Part shown: positions 46,428 to 58,049 of the stretch, one piece after another
Position numbering within the stretch: position 1 is the stretch's first letter
Layout: the number at the start of each line of letters is the position of its first letter
Source of the DNA: Vombatus ursinus
Lineage: Eukaryota; Chordata; Mammalia; Diprotodontia; Vombatidae
DNA length: 64,000 nucleotides
Assembly (NCBI RefSeq): GCF_900497805.2
Contig: NW_020954590.1
Location: 88,066,916 to 88,130,915 of the forward strand
Direction of reading: 5' to 3'
Translations under genes and position numbers: made by a program
The notes under the pieces: generated by a model
Told to the model about the DNA's origin: nothing
What the model saw: only the letters and a program-made list of their open reading frames with translations
Databases searched by the model: none

Positions 46428-47278
46428 GTAGGTTTGTTTGCTTATTCAGGGAGGAGGGCACGTGGGGTAGAAGGAGAAACCCAGAAGCAAGTACTTCCTA
46501 TGGAGATGAGGTCCTGCTGGGAATTTCACAGGGCTGGATTTGTTCTGGAGGCAGGAGAGGGAGTTTGTCCATTTCTGTTATTTGTGTTTTCTACTTTGTA
46601 ACCCCCTTACCACTTCCTGTGATGGAGTATTATTTCAAAATCCAAGAGCCAGCACCCCTAAGAAAGGAGGGAAATCCATTTTTCAAAGTTTTAAGTGAAT
46701 TATCTATCACTGGCGGAGCATCTTTCGGGTGCCTTGAGCTGTTTTCTCATATGGGCTTTATGTTTCTTTAGGGTAAAGTTGAGCTCCCCTTTTAAGATTT
46801 TTGGATGTGAATATCTTAGGTTGGGGAGCCCAAGTCTTCTGGCCTGCTTCTAGCCCCGCCCCTTTCTGAGTAATATAAAGCAGCTCTTTGTCTCTTTGTT
46901 CTATGGTTCCTGGCACATAGTAAGTGCCTAATAAATGCTTTTTGACTAGAGATTTGTGACTAGATTGCCAAGTCTTTGTGAAGAGAACAAAGATTTAGGT
47001 AGTAATGCAAATAGGTTAATGAAATAAACTTCCACACCATTTGAATATAAGACCGCTTCCTTAGGGTAAAAAGGGAACCTGTGATGCCTGGAGGAATTCC
47101 ATAGTTTGGATTAATATTGGCTTTTTTACATATGAGGGGGCTCTGGGGGAATATTATATACTAGAACTTTAAGTTGAGGTTGTTTGACCAATTTATAAAG
47201 TGGAAATTTAGGCTTAAGAGGTCTGGGAAAAGTTATCTGTGTCATTATTGAATTGTTTTTTTTGTTGGGCAAGAACAG
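46428..47278 (+). other. TRIM55 intron 1
   Basis: 851 bp. Apart from an L2 end at about 46,895-46,950 (tggttcctggcacatagtaa) I see nothing assignable. Confidence 0.85.
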
Positions 47279-47451
47279 GCCTCAAACCCATACTTGCCAA
47301 CGAGAGGAGGCACTACAGTGGCATCGGGTGGTCGATTCAGGTGCCCTTCCTGCAGGCATGAAGTGGTTCTGGACAGACATGGGGTATATGGACTTCAGAG
47401 GAACTTGCTGGTGGAAAACATCATTGACATATACAAGCAGGAGTCCACCAG
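47279..47451 (+). CDS. TRIM55: TRIM55 coding exon 2: end of RING and linker
   Basis: The acceptor aagaacag precedes base 47,279. The exon reads [20 protein letters not shown], then [10 protein letters not shown] with the last two RING cysteines (C78, C81), then the linker [19 protein letters not shown]. It ends with a split Arg codon AG|gtaaca. At 173 nt it is shorter than most shadow frames around it and is easily missed. It matches the human exon closely; the Val in GGTTV is Met in human as I recall it. Confidence 0.96.
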
Positions 47452-47491
47452 GTAACAGTCCAGTGCATCATTCCTTTTTATCCCACAGTTA

Positions 47492-47765
47492 CTCTGTGGA
47501 GGGCAGCTAGGTGGTGCAGTGGGTAAAGCACTGGGCCTGGAGTCAGGGAGATCTGAGTTCAAATCCAGCCTCAGATACTTACTAGCTATGTGATCCTTTG
47601 TGAGTTGTTTAGCCCGTATTTATCTCAGTTCCTCATCTGTAAAATGAGGACATACTAGAGAAGTAGATAGCAAACCATTCCAGTATCTTTGTCAAGAAAA
47701 CCCCATGAACTTGGTTCATGGGGTCACAATAGAGTCCAACACAACTGAACAACAACAACATTCTG
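47492..47765 (+). repeat. SINE with RTE-type tail, complete
   Basis: Contains gggcagctaggtggtgcagt, cctggagtcagggagatctg, ttactagctatgtgatcctt and the tail cattccagtatctttgtcaa...gagtccaacacaactgaa, ending (AAC)n. Confidence 0.85.
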
Positions 47766-49122
47766 TGGGTGCTTAATGACAGGATACAGACCTCTGCTTT
47801 ACTAACTCAAAAGTACAGAACTTGGACTAAGTTTTTACATGTAATTCGTGGCATGGACTGAAATTTTGGATTTACATGGACCAAGATCAACCTCCAGGGT
47901 GTCACAGAGAAATCTCTGTTCATCTTGTTTTGCCCTCAGCAACAATTGGCCCTTGGAAAATCAGGATTTGTCTCATGTTCAGGTACTATGTATAAGCACA
48001 AAAGCTGACCATGTGTTGTTGACTATAGGACTGGCATTGTTTAACCTGACCAAAGAATCACAAAACAGATCAGATTCAAACCCAAGCCTAGGATCTGTTC
48101 TCTCCAGTGGACTAGTCCAGAAAGCTAGACCTTCTCCAGTCACATAAGACTATCCTAGGATTGAGTCTCTCCCACAAGAAGAAAGCACTTGGAATCGTTA
48201 AAGAGTCAATCCTTTACCCCTGGACCCTCGGTGTCCACATAACTTTCAGTAACTGTGAAGGGAAAAGTCCAAGTTTGAATGTCTACTTTGTAGCTCTGTT
48301 CCTTGCTGCTCCTCAGTTCTGTCTCCTATTTGATATGAAAACTCCTCTGCTTGGTCTAGCAACTTGGTGTTGTTCAGAAACTGTTTTATTTCTATGAGGT
48401 CTGGCCCAGGAATAATGTATTGTCCAGCATCTTCTCCTCTTTGTCCAGGAGGCTTGGACCCAGAAGTCCTCTATGGCTCCATTCCTGACCCTCTCTTGCC
48501 ACTGGCTCTTCTTTCAGAAGCTCCAGGTTTGGCCCAGAAACCCCTCACCACTCCACCACTGCCTCTGTTTGCTGCCAAGTTAAGGGGTGTGTGATTCTCT
48601 ACTTTCTTTAGACTATGTAGTTCCCTAGAAGGACTTCCCTTTAAGGGAAATGGAATCTATGGGTCTTTAATCAACTTCTCTCTAGCCATCTCAGTTTCTC
48701 TCCATACCTCTCTCCCTAGCCCTCTAGACTAATTTTTAAAGGCCAAGTACTAGGGCATGGCTCAAATGTGTGACTGCCTGTGTCTTAATCAGTTGATCCT
48801 TAAAGTGCTATTAAAGTGGCCAGGTTAATTGGAACATTTTTCAGGAGATGTTATCAACGTCAGAACAAAGACCCCCTTAGCATTGATGAGGCATTAACCT
48901 TGAGAAAGGATTATCACCCCCTTTATATACTAGAAAATATTTGTCCTTGTTAGTCTTGTCCAGTGAGAGTGGGTACTACTCCCAAGAGAATAAAGGAGGT
49001 TAATGAACATAACAGAATCTCAATTGTTTCTCTGAAATTATTTCAGAGATCATCTAGTTCAATTCTTACCTGAATGAAAATTCATGCTACAACCTATTCA
49101 ACAGGTAGGCTCCAGTCTTTTA

Positions 49123-50190
49123 TTTATTCATTTTTAAATTTTAGTTTAGTTTTTTATTTTTCCCCAATTACATGTAAAAATAATTTTTAACATTTTTTTT
49201 TATTTTGAGTTCCAAATTCCTTCTCCCCCTCCCTGCCCACCCTCCTTAAGAAGGCAAACAATTTGATCTAGGTTATTTGTGTGTAGTTATGCAAAAGACA
49301 TTTCCATATTAGTCATGTTGCAAAATATAGACCAAAAAAAACCCCAAGAGTAATTAAAAAAGTAAAAAAAAGTATACTTTGACCTTATTCAGACTCCACT
49401 GGGTTTTTTTCTCTGGGGATGGATAGCATTTTTCATCATAGGTCCTAGCTAAATCATTCACAGTTGATCATCTTACAATATTGCTGTTACTGTGTACAAT
49501 ATTCTCTTGGTTCTACTTATTTCACTTTGCATCAGTTCATGTAAGTCTAGGTTTTTCTGAGAGCATCCTGCTCATCATTTTAAAAAAAATTTCCATTTAT
49601 TTATTTATTTTTAATTTCCACATTCACTTGTATAAGATTTTGAGTTCTAAATTTTTCCTCTCCCTCCTCTACCCCATCCCCAAGATGACATGCAATTTGA
49701 TATAGGCTATAGATGTACAATCATATTAAACTTATTTCCACATTTCATGTTGTGAAAGAAGAATCAGAACAAAAGGGAAAAGCCGTGAGAAAGAAAAAAC
49801 AAAAAAAAAAGAGAAAATAGTATGCTTCAATCTGCATTCAGACTCCATGGTTCTTTATCTGGATATGGATAGTATTTTTCATCATGAGTCTTTTAGAATT
49901 TGCTGAGAAAAGCTAAATCTATCAAAGTTGGTTAACACACAGCGTGGCTGTTACTGTGTACAATGTTCTCCTGGTTCTGCTCACTTCACTCAGCATCAGT
50001 CCATACAAGTCTTTCCAGGTTTTTCTCAAGTCTGCCTTTTCATCATTTCTTATAGCCCAGTAGTATTTCATCACAATCACATGCCACAACTTGTTCAGCC
50101 ATTCACCAGTTGATGGGTATCCTCACAATTTCCAATTCTTTGTCACTAGAAAAGAGCTGCTATAAATATTTTTGTACATATAGGTCCATT
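49123..50190 (-). repeat. Two L1 3' ends, one nested in the other, antisense
   Basis: Outer L1: 49,123-49,580 plus 50,041-50,190. Inner L1: 49,581-50,040. They have different 3' UTR types (acatttccatattagtcatg versus tgacatgcaatttgatatag). The whole block is flanked by cagtctttta at 49,113-49,122 and 50,191-50,200. The inner block is flanked by tcatcattt at 49,572-49,580 and 50,040-50,048. Confidence 0.7.
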
Positions 50191-50224
50191 CAGTCTTTTA
50201 GAGGAAAAGAAGGAAGGAAAAAAC

Positions 50225-50480
50225 ATTAAGTAATAATAATAATAATAACATTTATATGGCACTTACCATGTGCCAGGTACAATGGTAAGTGCTTTACAAT
50301 TACTATCTTACAACAAACCTAGGAGGTTGGTGCTATTATTATCTATATCTTACAGATGAGGAAACTGAGGAAACAGAAGTTAAGTGACTTGTCCAGCGTC
50401 ACATAGCCAGTTGGTGTCTGCAGTTGGATTTGAATTCAGGTCTTCCTAACTCTAGGCCCAGTGCATCCCATTGTACTTCT
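50225..50480 (+). repeat. MIR-type SINE
   Basis: Contains an (AAT)n start, catttatatggcacttacca, cttacagatgaggaaactga, cttgtccagcgtcacatagc and ttgaattcaggtcttcctaa. Confidence 0.75.
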
Positions 50481-50509
50481 TATGCCTTCTTTTACTGAAG
50501 ATGTCTAAT

Positions 50510-51300
50510 GGCAGGGAATTTACTATATCCTGATGTAATCCATTCCACTTCTGAGTAGCCCTAATTGATGAGAAGCTTTATACTACATCTAACTGAAATC
50601 TTCTCCTCTTCAACCTCTACCAACTGTCCCTAGTATTGCCCTCAGGGTCCAAGTAACACAAGTCTATTCCGTGTTCCATAAGACGGCCTTTCAGATACTT
50701 GACGACAGCTGTCATGTACTCCCCTAAGTCTCCCATTCTCCATGCTAAGCATTCCAGTTCCTTCAACCCTTCCTTGTATGGCATATTCATTCCCCAGTCC
50801 TCTCGCCATCTGGGTTGCTCTCTTTTGGACATGTCAGCTTGTTTGTATCTTTCCTATAATGTTGTGCCAAGAAGTGAAGATGGTATTCTAGATGGGGAGA
50901 CCACTGGGGCAAAGTATAGCAGAACTCTTACCTCTCTCTTTCGGGACATTATACCTCTCAATGCAGCCTAGTAGACCATTAGATTTGGGGGGGAGGAGAG
51001 AGAGTTGCCTCACTGAACTTTCAGTCATCTAAAACCCCAAGATCTTTTTTCTCAGGACCTTGTGCCAACTATGGCTCCCTGTGCTCTATTTTTCGAAATA
51101 ACTTTTGGAACCCAAGTGTAGAACTCAGTTTATCCCTATGAAATGCCGTCTTATTTGACCTAGCTCACTTCTCTACACTATTACCTGTACTTACTTGCTT
51201 TGGGTCTGAACTTTGTCATCCCATGTGTTAACTACCTCCCCAAACATTATGTCATCCTCAAAGCTTGACATTGATGCTGTTGTGCTGCTTGAGAATGAAA
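50510..51300 (-). repeat. CR1/L3 LINE fragment, long
   Basis: The + strand is antisense CR1/L3: tgtaatccattccacttctg, cctttcagatacttgacgac, agcattccagttccttcaac, ctcttttggacatgtcagct, aatgcagcctagtagacca and aaaaccccaagatctttttt. Confidence 0.75.
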
Positions 51301-51339
51301 TAACTTATTAATGATATTCTGTTTTGGAAGAAAATACTA

Positions 51340-51455
51340 AAGAATTATAAACTCCTTGACTGCAGGAAACTTCAGTTTTCATCTTAATGTCCTGTGTCCT
51401 TAGGACAGGGCATGCAACAACAGAAGCACATAATTAATGGTGATGGAATTGAATT
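51340..51455 (+). repeat. Degraded L2 tail
   Basis: Contains ataaactccttgactgcagg and gtcctgtgtccttaggacag. Confidence 0.5.
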
Positions 51456-51584
51456 AAAAAAGTGTTATAAGCCCTCACCTCTTAAGATTTTAAACAAACA
51501 TAAACAGGTGCCATAATTCAACCATAGAGAAATAGTATAGAAGAGACACTTTCAAATCATCTCCTTTATCCATCTTCAAATATG

Positions 51585-51725
51585 CAGAGGTAGAAGGGAC
51601 CACAGGGATTATCCACTTCAATTGCTTCATTTTACAAATGAGGAAACTGAGACCCAGAGAACTTAAATGACATGCCTGAGGTCACACTGGTAGTAAATGG
51701 CAAAGCTATGATCCAGTGAATTTCC
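51585..51725 (+). repeat. THER/MIR-type fragment
   Basis: Contains gcagaggtagaagggaccac, ttttacaaatgaggaaactg and tgcctgaggtcacactggta. Confidence 0.7.
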
Positions 51726-52439
51726 CATTGAAATATACATACAATATATGAATACATAAACTTACATGTATATTATACTCTGTATGCATATATGTATATA
51801 CACATATAAAACACTTGTGTTTATATGAATATGTGTATGTATAAAGAAATAGAATGGCAGGCCATGTTTAGGTTTCTAAATGCTAACTACATACTATAAC
51901 TGTATACTCAATGCTAAAAACTATATAATTTCCTCATTTTAAAAATAGGGATAATAATACTAGCACTAACTGGTTCATTGTGAAAAAGTGCTTTGTGAAC
52001 CTTAAAGTATTACATCAGTGCAAATTGTTATTATTACTTAGCTCAGTTCAGTTGAACAAACATTTACTAAGTTCTTACTTATTAGATATATGTGACCCTG
52101 GACAAGTAACTGGGTTTTAGAACGGTTGTAGATCCACATTGGTAAAAGAAGCTTTGTCTCCAGAGTTCTGTCCTCCAATGAAGTCATACGACTATCAAAA
52201 GGGATCCGTGTTTTCAATGAAACTTACTTGTAAAAGAGTTACCTCAGGCATTAAGGGATTAAGTAACTCACCCAGGGTTACCCAGCCAGAGCAAGACCTG
52301 AGCATTAAGTAACTTTGAAGACTTAGGACAAAATTATTTGCTCAATATTGTTCTTAGATAATATAGCTCAGGGGACAGCTTAGGGGTAGTGATGGTGGCA
52401 AGGATATTAATAATTAACCTGGCATTAATAATAACTTTG

Positions 52440-52800
52440 AAACTATGGTCAGTGTGTTAATAAACATTTATTAAGCACCTACTATGTGCCAGGCACCATG
52501 CCAAGCATTGAGGATACAGATGAAGGCAAGATAGTCTGGAAGACCTTAGCTTAAAAAGGCCAAGGTCTCCCACAGCATCCAGGGCCATCTCTAGTCATTC
52601 TGAGCCATATCAGACCACTGGACCCAAATGGCTCCAGAGGAGAAAGTGAGGCTGGGGCCTTGCACAGCCCTCCCTCACTTAAATCCAATTCACTTGCAGA
52701 TCATAGCCTCACTTCTCTGATGTCATAATCCTCTTTGAGAACAAAGGACAAATGACAACCCAACACTCTATCCACTGAGCCACCTAGCTGCCCAGGACCT
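52440..52800 (-). repeat. MIR-headed old repeat joined to a MAR1-type SINE
   Basis: 52,450-52,540 has taaacatttattaagcacct and ccatgccaagcattgaggat. 52,560-52,760 is MAR1 in reverse: agtcattctgagccatatca, ccctccctcacttaaatcca, tctgatgtcataatcctctt. The terminal cactctatccactgagcca belongs to a further SINE. Confidence 0.65.
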
Positions 52801-53321
52801 TCCAAATAGATGCTCACTGGAGATCGTTTGCTCACAGTAGCATTACCTCAATTATTCAGCCTTTCTCACATTTCAGTCATTTTTTCCCCTTTGACAGTTA
52901 CTTTGTGGGGGAGGGGAAAAGGAAGATTAGGGAGTGGATAGAGACAATAAGAATATGCTGCCTTATGCTGTTGCCTAAAAGGTGAACATGCCCATCTCTC
53001 CTGGGTTTAATTTCAAGATTACTTATAAATAATCCCATTCTTATAAATAGAGCCTTTGAGATGTGCCTTAATGTCTTTCTTGCTGCCTCTGCCTTTGCCC
53101 TTGCACAGCCAGTAGATGGACTGTTTTGAATGACAAATCAAGGCAACTCATGGAAAGTGTCATGCTTATCCCTACCTTGAGGAACCCTTTTTTTGACCCT
53201 TAGTTCATAAGTGCATGACAAAGATCTAATCAGGAAATTAAAAATTTTTTAGGCATGTGTAGTTATATTCCTGTAGCTTCATATAGGAATCAGTAACCAT
53301 AATAATAAAAATAATAATAAC

Positions 53322-53550
53322 AATGGGGCAGCTGGGTGGCTCAGGGGATAGAGTGCCTGGCCTGCAGTGAGAAAGATCTAAATTCAAATCCTGCCGCAGA
53401 CACTCACAAGCTGGGTGACCCTGGGCAAGTTACTTCACATCTGTTTACCTTAATCCAGTGGAGAAGGAAATGGCAAACCACTCCAGTATCTTTGCTAAGA
53501 AAATCTCATAGAGAGTCATGAAGAATCGGATATGAGTGAACAGCAACAAA
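53322..53550 (+). repeat. SINE with RTE-type tail
   Basis: Contains ggggcagctgggtggctcag, aaattcaaatcctgccgcag, gtgaccctgggcaagttact and ggagaaggaaatggcaaacc. Confidence 0.85.
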
Positions 53551-53559
53551 CCATAATAA

Positions 53560-53720
53560 TAATCTCTTTGGTTGTAAGCTTGTAGTGCTTGATGAACTAG
53601 CACTGGGTGAACACCAGATATTTGAGCCTCACAATGCCCTCTGAGAAATAGGTAGTACCCCCATTTTGTAGCTGAGAAAATTGAGACTCAGTGACTTCTC
53701 AGTACTTTCAGTACTCCTCG
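53560..53720 (+). repeat. MIR-type fragment
   Basis: Contains tttgagcctcacaatgccct and ttttgtagctgagaaaattg. Confidence 0.5.
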
Positions 53721-53821
53721 GCAGCTTCCTAAAGCTGTAGTCACCGAGCAGTTGCTCTTCTGCATGGGTAGAAAGACTTCTTCACAGGAGCTCCTTATAC
53801 TAATGCAATTATGGATCCCCT

Positions 53822-54210
53822 TAAAAAAAAAAAAAGGAACTGAGAGGAGAGGAGAGGAGAAGAGAGGAGAAGAGGGGAGAAGAGAATTCAGGAGAAGAGA
53901 GAGAAGAGAGGAGAAGAAAATAGAGGAGAGGAGAGAAAAAAGAAGAGGAGAGAGGAGAGAGGAGAAGAGAGGAGAGAGGAGAAGAGGAGAGGGGAGGAGA
54001 AGAGAAGAGAGGAGAGAGAAGAGAAGAGAGGAGAGGAGCAGAAGAGAAGAGAGGAGAAGAGAAGAGAGGAGAGGAGAAGAGAATTAAGGAGAGGAGAGAG
54101 AAGAGAAGAGAGAAGAAGAGAGGAGAGGGAAGATGGTAGAGGAAAGGAGAGAAAAAAGAGGAGAGGAGAAGAGAAGAGAGGAGAGGAGAAAGAAGAGAAA
54201 TCCAGGAGAG
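53822..54210 (+). repeat. Polypurine (GAGGA/GAAGA)n tract
   Basis: About 390 bp that is almost pure A/G on the + strand, built of imperfect gagga, gaaga and gagaga units. Both strands stay open for more than 110 codons, giving Arg/Glu-rich and Ser/Leu-rich frames that are not genes. Confidence 0.95.
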
Positions 54211-54384
54211 TAATTATAGAGGTAATGCTTATCAATACTTTTTCACTTGGGTCCTAGATCCTTTTTCACTTGGGCTCTTTTGGTTATTTCATTGTTTGGT
54301 GAGTGTCTTCATCGGGGAGTAGAATCATAAAATAGAATTTTACTTACTCTTACTTACATCTTACTCTGATATTTCCGAAGAGCC

Positions 54385-54655
54385 ATGAGGTAGCTAGAAG
54401 GTCTGTTGGGGTAGAGTGCTGGCACTGGAGTTGGGAAGACCTGAGTTCAAATCCAGCCTCAGATTCTTGCTTAGCTATGTGACCCTTGGAAGGTCACTTA
54501 ACCTCTGTCTGTCTTAGTTTCCTTAACTGTACATTGGGGCTAATATTAGCACCTAAACCCCAGGGTTGTTGTGAGGATCAAATGAGATAATATTTGTAAA
54601 GCTCTTAGCATAGTGCCTCACACATAGTAAGTTTTTAATAAATGCTTCTTCCTTC
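54385..54655 (+). repeat. tRNA-headed MIR-tailed SINE, complete
   Basis: Contains ggtagctagaaggtctgttg, cactggagttgggaagacct, ttgttgtgaggatcaaatga and cacacatagtaagtttttaa. Confidence 0.85.
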
Positions 54656-54734
54656 CCCCCTCCAGGGAGCCATGATTTTACTTGTAGCCATACTCCCTCC
54701 CTAGCTCCAGATTGTAAGCCCTCCATTCTTTACT

Positions 54735-54990
54735 AGATGGGCTTTATGAGTTGCTCTGGCCAAAAGATTCATCATCACCTGGTAGCCAACCTTCTGGTGA
54801 TGAACCTCTCCAGACTTAGCTGGACTAGTCATTAGATGACAAACACACAATTCATCCCTAGGCCCTTCTTTCAAGCCTTTCCAGATTGTAGAATTTGTGT
54901 TCTGTTGTCATGAGCTTGGAAGCCCAGTGTCATTGCACCTTGATGAACTAGCACAGTAGGACTTCAGTCGTCAGAGGTGTATGCCTGCCA
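54735..54990 (+). repeat. Unclassified repeat, copy C2 (paired with 42,985-43,200)
   Basis: Contains agttgctctggccaaaagat, gtagccaaccttctggtgat and gtcatgagcttggaagccca. The order of these blocks resembles copy C1. Confidence 0.45.
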
Positions 54991-54994
54991 GCAA

Positions 54995-55275
54995 CCTTGG
55001 GAAAACCTTTGTCTCTAAAACTGTTGGTTAAACTGAGATCTGGGCATTGCAATGAAATAATAACAACAGTTATGGTATTAACTGGCATTAACATGGTACT
55101 TGAAGGTTTCGAAGAGCTTTACATAAGACCATAGATTATCTCATTTAATCCTCACAGCATCCCTGTTAGGCACATGTTATTGTTATCCTCTCTTTACTGC
55201 TAAAGAAGCCAAAGTTGAGAGAGGTTTAGTGATTGTCCAAGGTCACTCAGCTAATAATTACCTGAGAAGAGAGAA
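54995..55275 (+). repeat. Degraded MIR-type SINE
   Basis: Contains acatggtacttgaaggtttc, cctcacagcatccctgttag and ggtcactcagctaataatta. Confidence 0.5.
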
Positions 55276-55549
55276 GGATGAGAGTGTTTCAAGGAATGAG
55301 AGACTGGGGATGGGGAGATGTTCCACTTTTATTAACTGCAGTAACCAGAGGACTGAAGAGGAAGTAGGCTCCCCACCTCTTGCCAGAGAGGTGATGGATT
55401 CAGGGTGCAGAAAGAGACATGTTTTTGGACATAGACAGTAATGGAATTGACTTCACTTGACTACATGGGTTATGAGGATTTTTTTTTCTTTTCTTTTTTG
55501 TTCGTGGGGAGGAGGAAGTGAGAGAAAAAAGAAACTTCTATTTAAGAGA

Positions 55550-55790
55550 CATAGAATCAAAACTCACAGCACTGATTGGCCCACCCCTCTTAATTTTAGT
55601 GCATTCACTCTGTTAATTATTACCTATTTATCCTGTATATGACTTTTCTGTATATGTTTATTGTCTCCCTCATTAGATCATAAGCTCCTTGAGAGCAGGG
55701 ACTTGTCTTTTGCCTCTTTTTATATCCTTAGCACTTAGCACAGGGCCTGCACATAGTAGGAACTTAATGACTTAGCATGGTCTTGGCATT
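55550..55790 (+). repeat. L2 LINE 3' end
   Basis: Contains atttatcctgtatatgactt, cataagctccttgagagcag, ttagcacttagcacagggcc and cacatagtaggaacttaatg. Confidence 0.8.
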
Positions 55791-55884
55791 GACCACAATA
55801 GGGAAAGTAATTCTGGAAGGAAATTAGTGGACACCTGGGGAAGGGCCTGTGGAGAAATACTCTGTAAGTATAGAAGGGTCTCTA

Positions 55885-56090
55885 GAATATTCCTGAGCTC
55901 CTAGAATCAGGAAGGCCTGAGTTCAAATTGCTAACTGTTACTTTGGGCAAGTGACTTTGATTCTAGTTTCTTCAGCTGTAGAATGGGATAATCGTCGTAT
56001 CTACTGTGATGACCAAATGAGATAACATTTGTAAAGCATTTGGCACATAGGAGGTGCCATGTTAATGACAGCTATTATTAGGCAAGTCTA
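55885..56090 (+). repeat. MIR-type SINE
   Basis: Contains ctcctagaatcaggaaggcc, tactttgggcaagtgacttt and ccaaatgagataacatttgt. It ends 100 bp before TRIM55 exon 3. Confidence 0.65.
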
Positions 56091-56189
56091 GGGGATACAG
56101 GGACAGGGCTGGGCTCTCTTCAGTGCCCCAATCTACTCCTGGAAAAGTGGACATTGGGGGCATATTTATCTTGAGTGTTTCTTTCACAG

Positions 56190-56355
56190 GCCAGAAAGAA
56201 AGTCAGAGCAGCCGATGTGTGAAGAGCATGAAGATGAACGCATCAACATTTACTGCCTGAGCTGTGAAGTACCTACCTGCTCCATGTGCAAGGTCTTTGG
56301 GGCTCACAAAGATTGCCAGGTGGCTCCCCTCACACATGTTTTCCAGAGGCAGAAA
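56190..56355 (+). CDS. TRIM55: TRIM55 coding exon 3: B-box zinc finger
   Basis: The acceptor tctttcacag precedes base 56,190, whose G completes the split Arg codon. 55 residues follow. They hold a B-box type 2 finger, with [29 protein letters not shown] and THVF supplying the Cys/His ligands (C124, H127, C136, C139, C144, C147, H153, H163 in this numbering). It ends FQRQK|gtaagt, phase 0. In MuRF proteins the B-box mediates partner binding and self-association. Confidence 0.97.
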
Positions 56356-56744
56356 GTAAGTAAGGACAGCCATGGCTCCACCTCCTCTCTCCCCGTGTAA
56401 CCTCGCCTTGTAGCCTCTGCTTCCCAATATGGCGGGTCAGGAGGACCCAGACCATGAAGGAGAGCACATTCAGGAACCTGGGCGGGTATGAGCTTTGCTA
56501 CAGCCCAAGTTTCCCGAGGCGCTAAGTCCTACTGGTTTAGGTAGCATGATGTGGTTGCCTGGGCTAGAAAGTTTTTAGGAACTAACTTATGCAGGGTCAG
56601 GAAAATCCAGGCTCTCCCTTGGGGCAGACTATGAACAAAAAAAAAGAAAAAAAGAAAGAAAAGAGGTATTTATGCTCCCCCCACAACTGTATGTCATTTT
56701 ATCTCAGTCACGACTGAAAGATGCGTTCCCTTTTCCTCAACAGG

Positions 56745-57050
56745 CCACTTTGGTATAGTAGAACAAACACTGGATTTGGAATCAGAAGACTTGGGTTCAA
56801 ATCCTGGCTGTGTTGCTAATGATCTGTGTGAATTTGATTAAGTCCCTTGACCTCTCTGGGCCTCCATAACCTATCTCTAAAATGGTGAGAGGGTTAGAAA
56901 AATGAATGAATGAAAAAGTATTTACTAAACAGTTACTCTGTGTCAAACACTTGCTAAATTCTGGGGATACAAAGAAAAAAATACAAGACAATTTCTTCTC
57001 TCCACAAGCTTATATAACTCACATTTGGAGAAGACAATAGGTAAAGTCAG
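56745..57050 (+). repeat. MIR followed by MIR-headed old repeat
   Basis: 56,745-56,895 is MIR (ttggtatagtagaacaaaca, atcagaagacttgggttcaa, ccttgacctctctgggcctc). 56,900-57,050 is degraded aagtatttactaaacagtta, ctggggatacaaagaaaaa. Confidence 0.65.
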
Positions 57051-58049
57051 CTGTAGGGCAAATGGAAAGACCCAGAAGTCTGAAGCCTATGAAGTGAATG
57101 GCAAGGCCTAGGGGCTCTTGGGGTGGGTGCATAGCAGGTCAGATAACAGTGCTCAAGGGTTTAGAAGTGGCTGAGCAGATGGTAAGGCTGGTGGTCTTCC
57201 ATATTGCCTGAAGACTTGTACTTGGTGACTCCCAGCTCATCCAAGTAGTATGAACAATTATGTCACTCTCCCCACCTGGTTGCCTCAGTGGGGTCTCAGT
57301 GGGGTCCTTTAAGTTGGGGACAGAGGGCTGAAGAAAAGACTGAGGGGAAGCTTCTCCCCCAAGGGCTACTTACCATTCATTTCTAGGTCCTGTAAATAGA
57401 GGACAGTTGGAGTTGGTAGTACCCAGTTGAAAAAGAAAAAAGGATAAGCAAAAAATTTGCTTTAAAATTAGAAGAAATGTCTATGTCCTTATGCCTCTCT
57501 TGGTCATAAACTGACACTATGGAAGAACATCTCTCCGAGCATGATCCTTAACCCTGACACTGTGCATTACTCGTGGGGCCACTGCTTGCTGGTCAAGCCT
57601 TGCAGTCCTGAAGTTTCACGCACCAACAGGTAGGCAGTTTTCCATTTGATATAGAGAAAGAACATGTGTATGGATGCTCAGATTGGTGCATCTACCATTA
57701 GGCTTTGTGAGGTTTACTAGGTCCAGATTGCAAGGATTCAGTGTATGTGTGACCTCCAGTTCTGGGTTTCAGTCACTGAGACTGCACACTTAACATGTTT
57801 TTGTATCATATCAAATTTGATTGGCTTCTAGTACGCAAAGCCAAAACTTCTCCATCCCCACTAAGACTGACAACTACCAGTAATTACTAACGAATCAAGC
57901 TAGATGAATGTGAAATTCTATCAGAGTTCAGCAAAGGGCTCTTTTAACCCTCATGATTTTCTGCTGGCTTTGGATTTATCCTTTTCTTGCTCTGGATCTG
58001 TGATTTCAGTTCAAGGAACTTCTGGTATGGAAACTTCTTCCACTAACTT

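Larger units (their letters stand above)
47452..56189 (+). other. TRIM55 intron 2
   Basis: 8.7 kb. Repeats are listed separately. About 47,770-49,110, 51,455-51,585, 52,130-52,440 and 55,280-55,545 show nothing assignable. An A/T-rich, (TATA/TATG)n-containing stretch is at about 51,725-51,850. Confidence 0.8.

Noticed and set aside
46428-46601. Continuation of the TRIM55 exon 1 frame past the donor
   Set aside because: The extra ~58 codons read through gtaggt into the intron; the family exon ends at ...SDIFQ.
47253-47510. An 85-codon frame overlapping TRIM55 exon 2
   Set aside because: Wrong frame; the real exon is 47,279-47,451 in another frame with matching splice sites.
53752-54235. Arg/Glu-rich 111-codon frame and Ser/Leu-rich 115-codon frame
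   Set aside because: Produced by the polypurine tract; low complexity on both strands.
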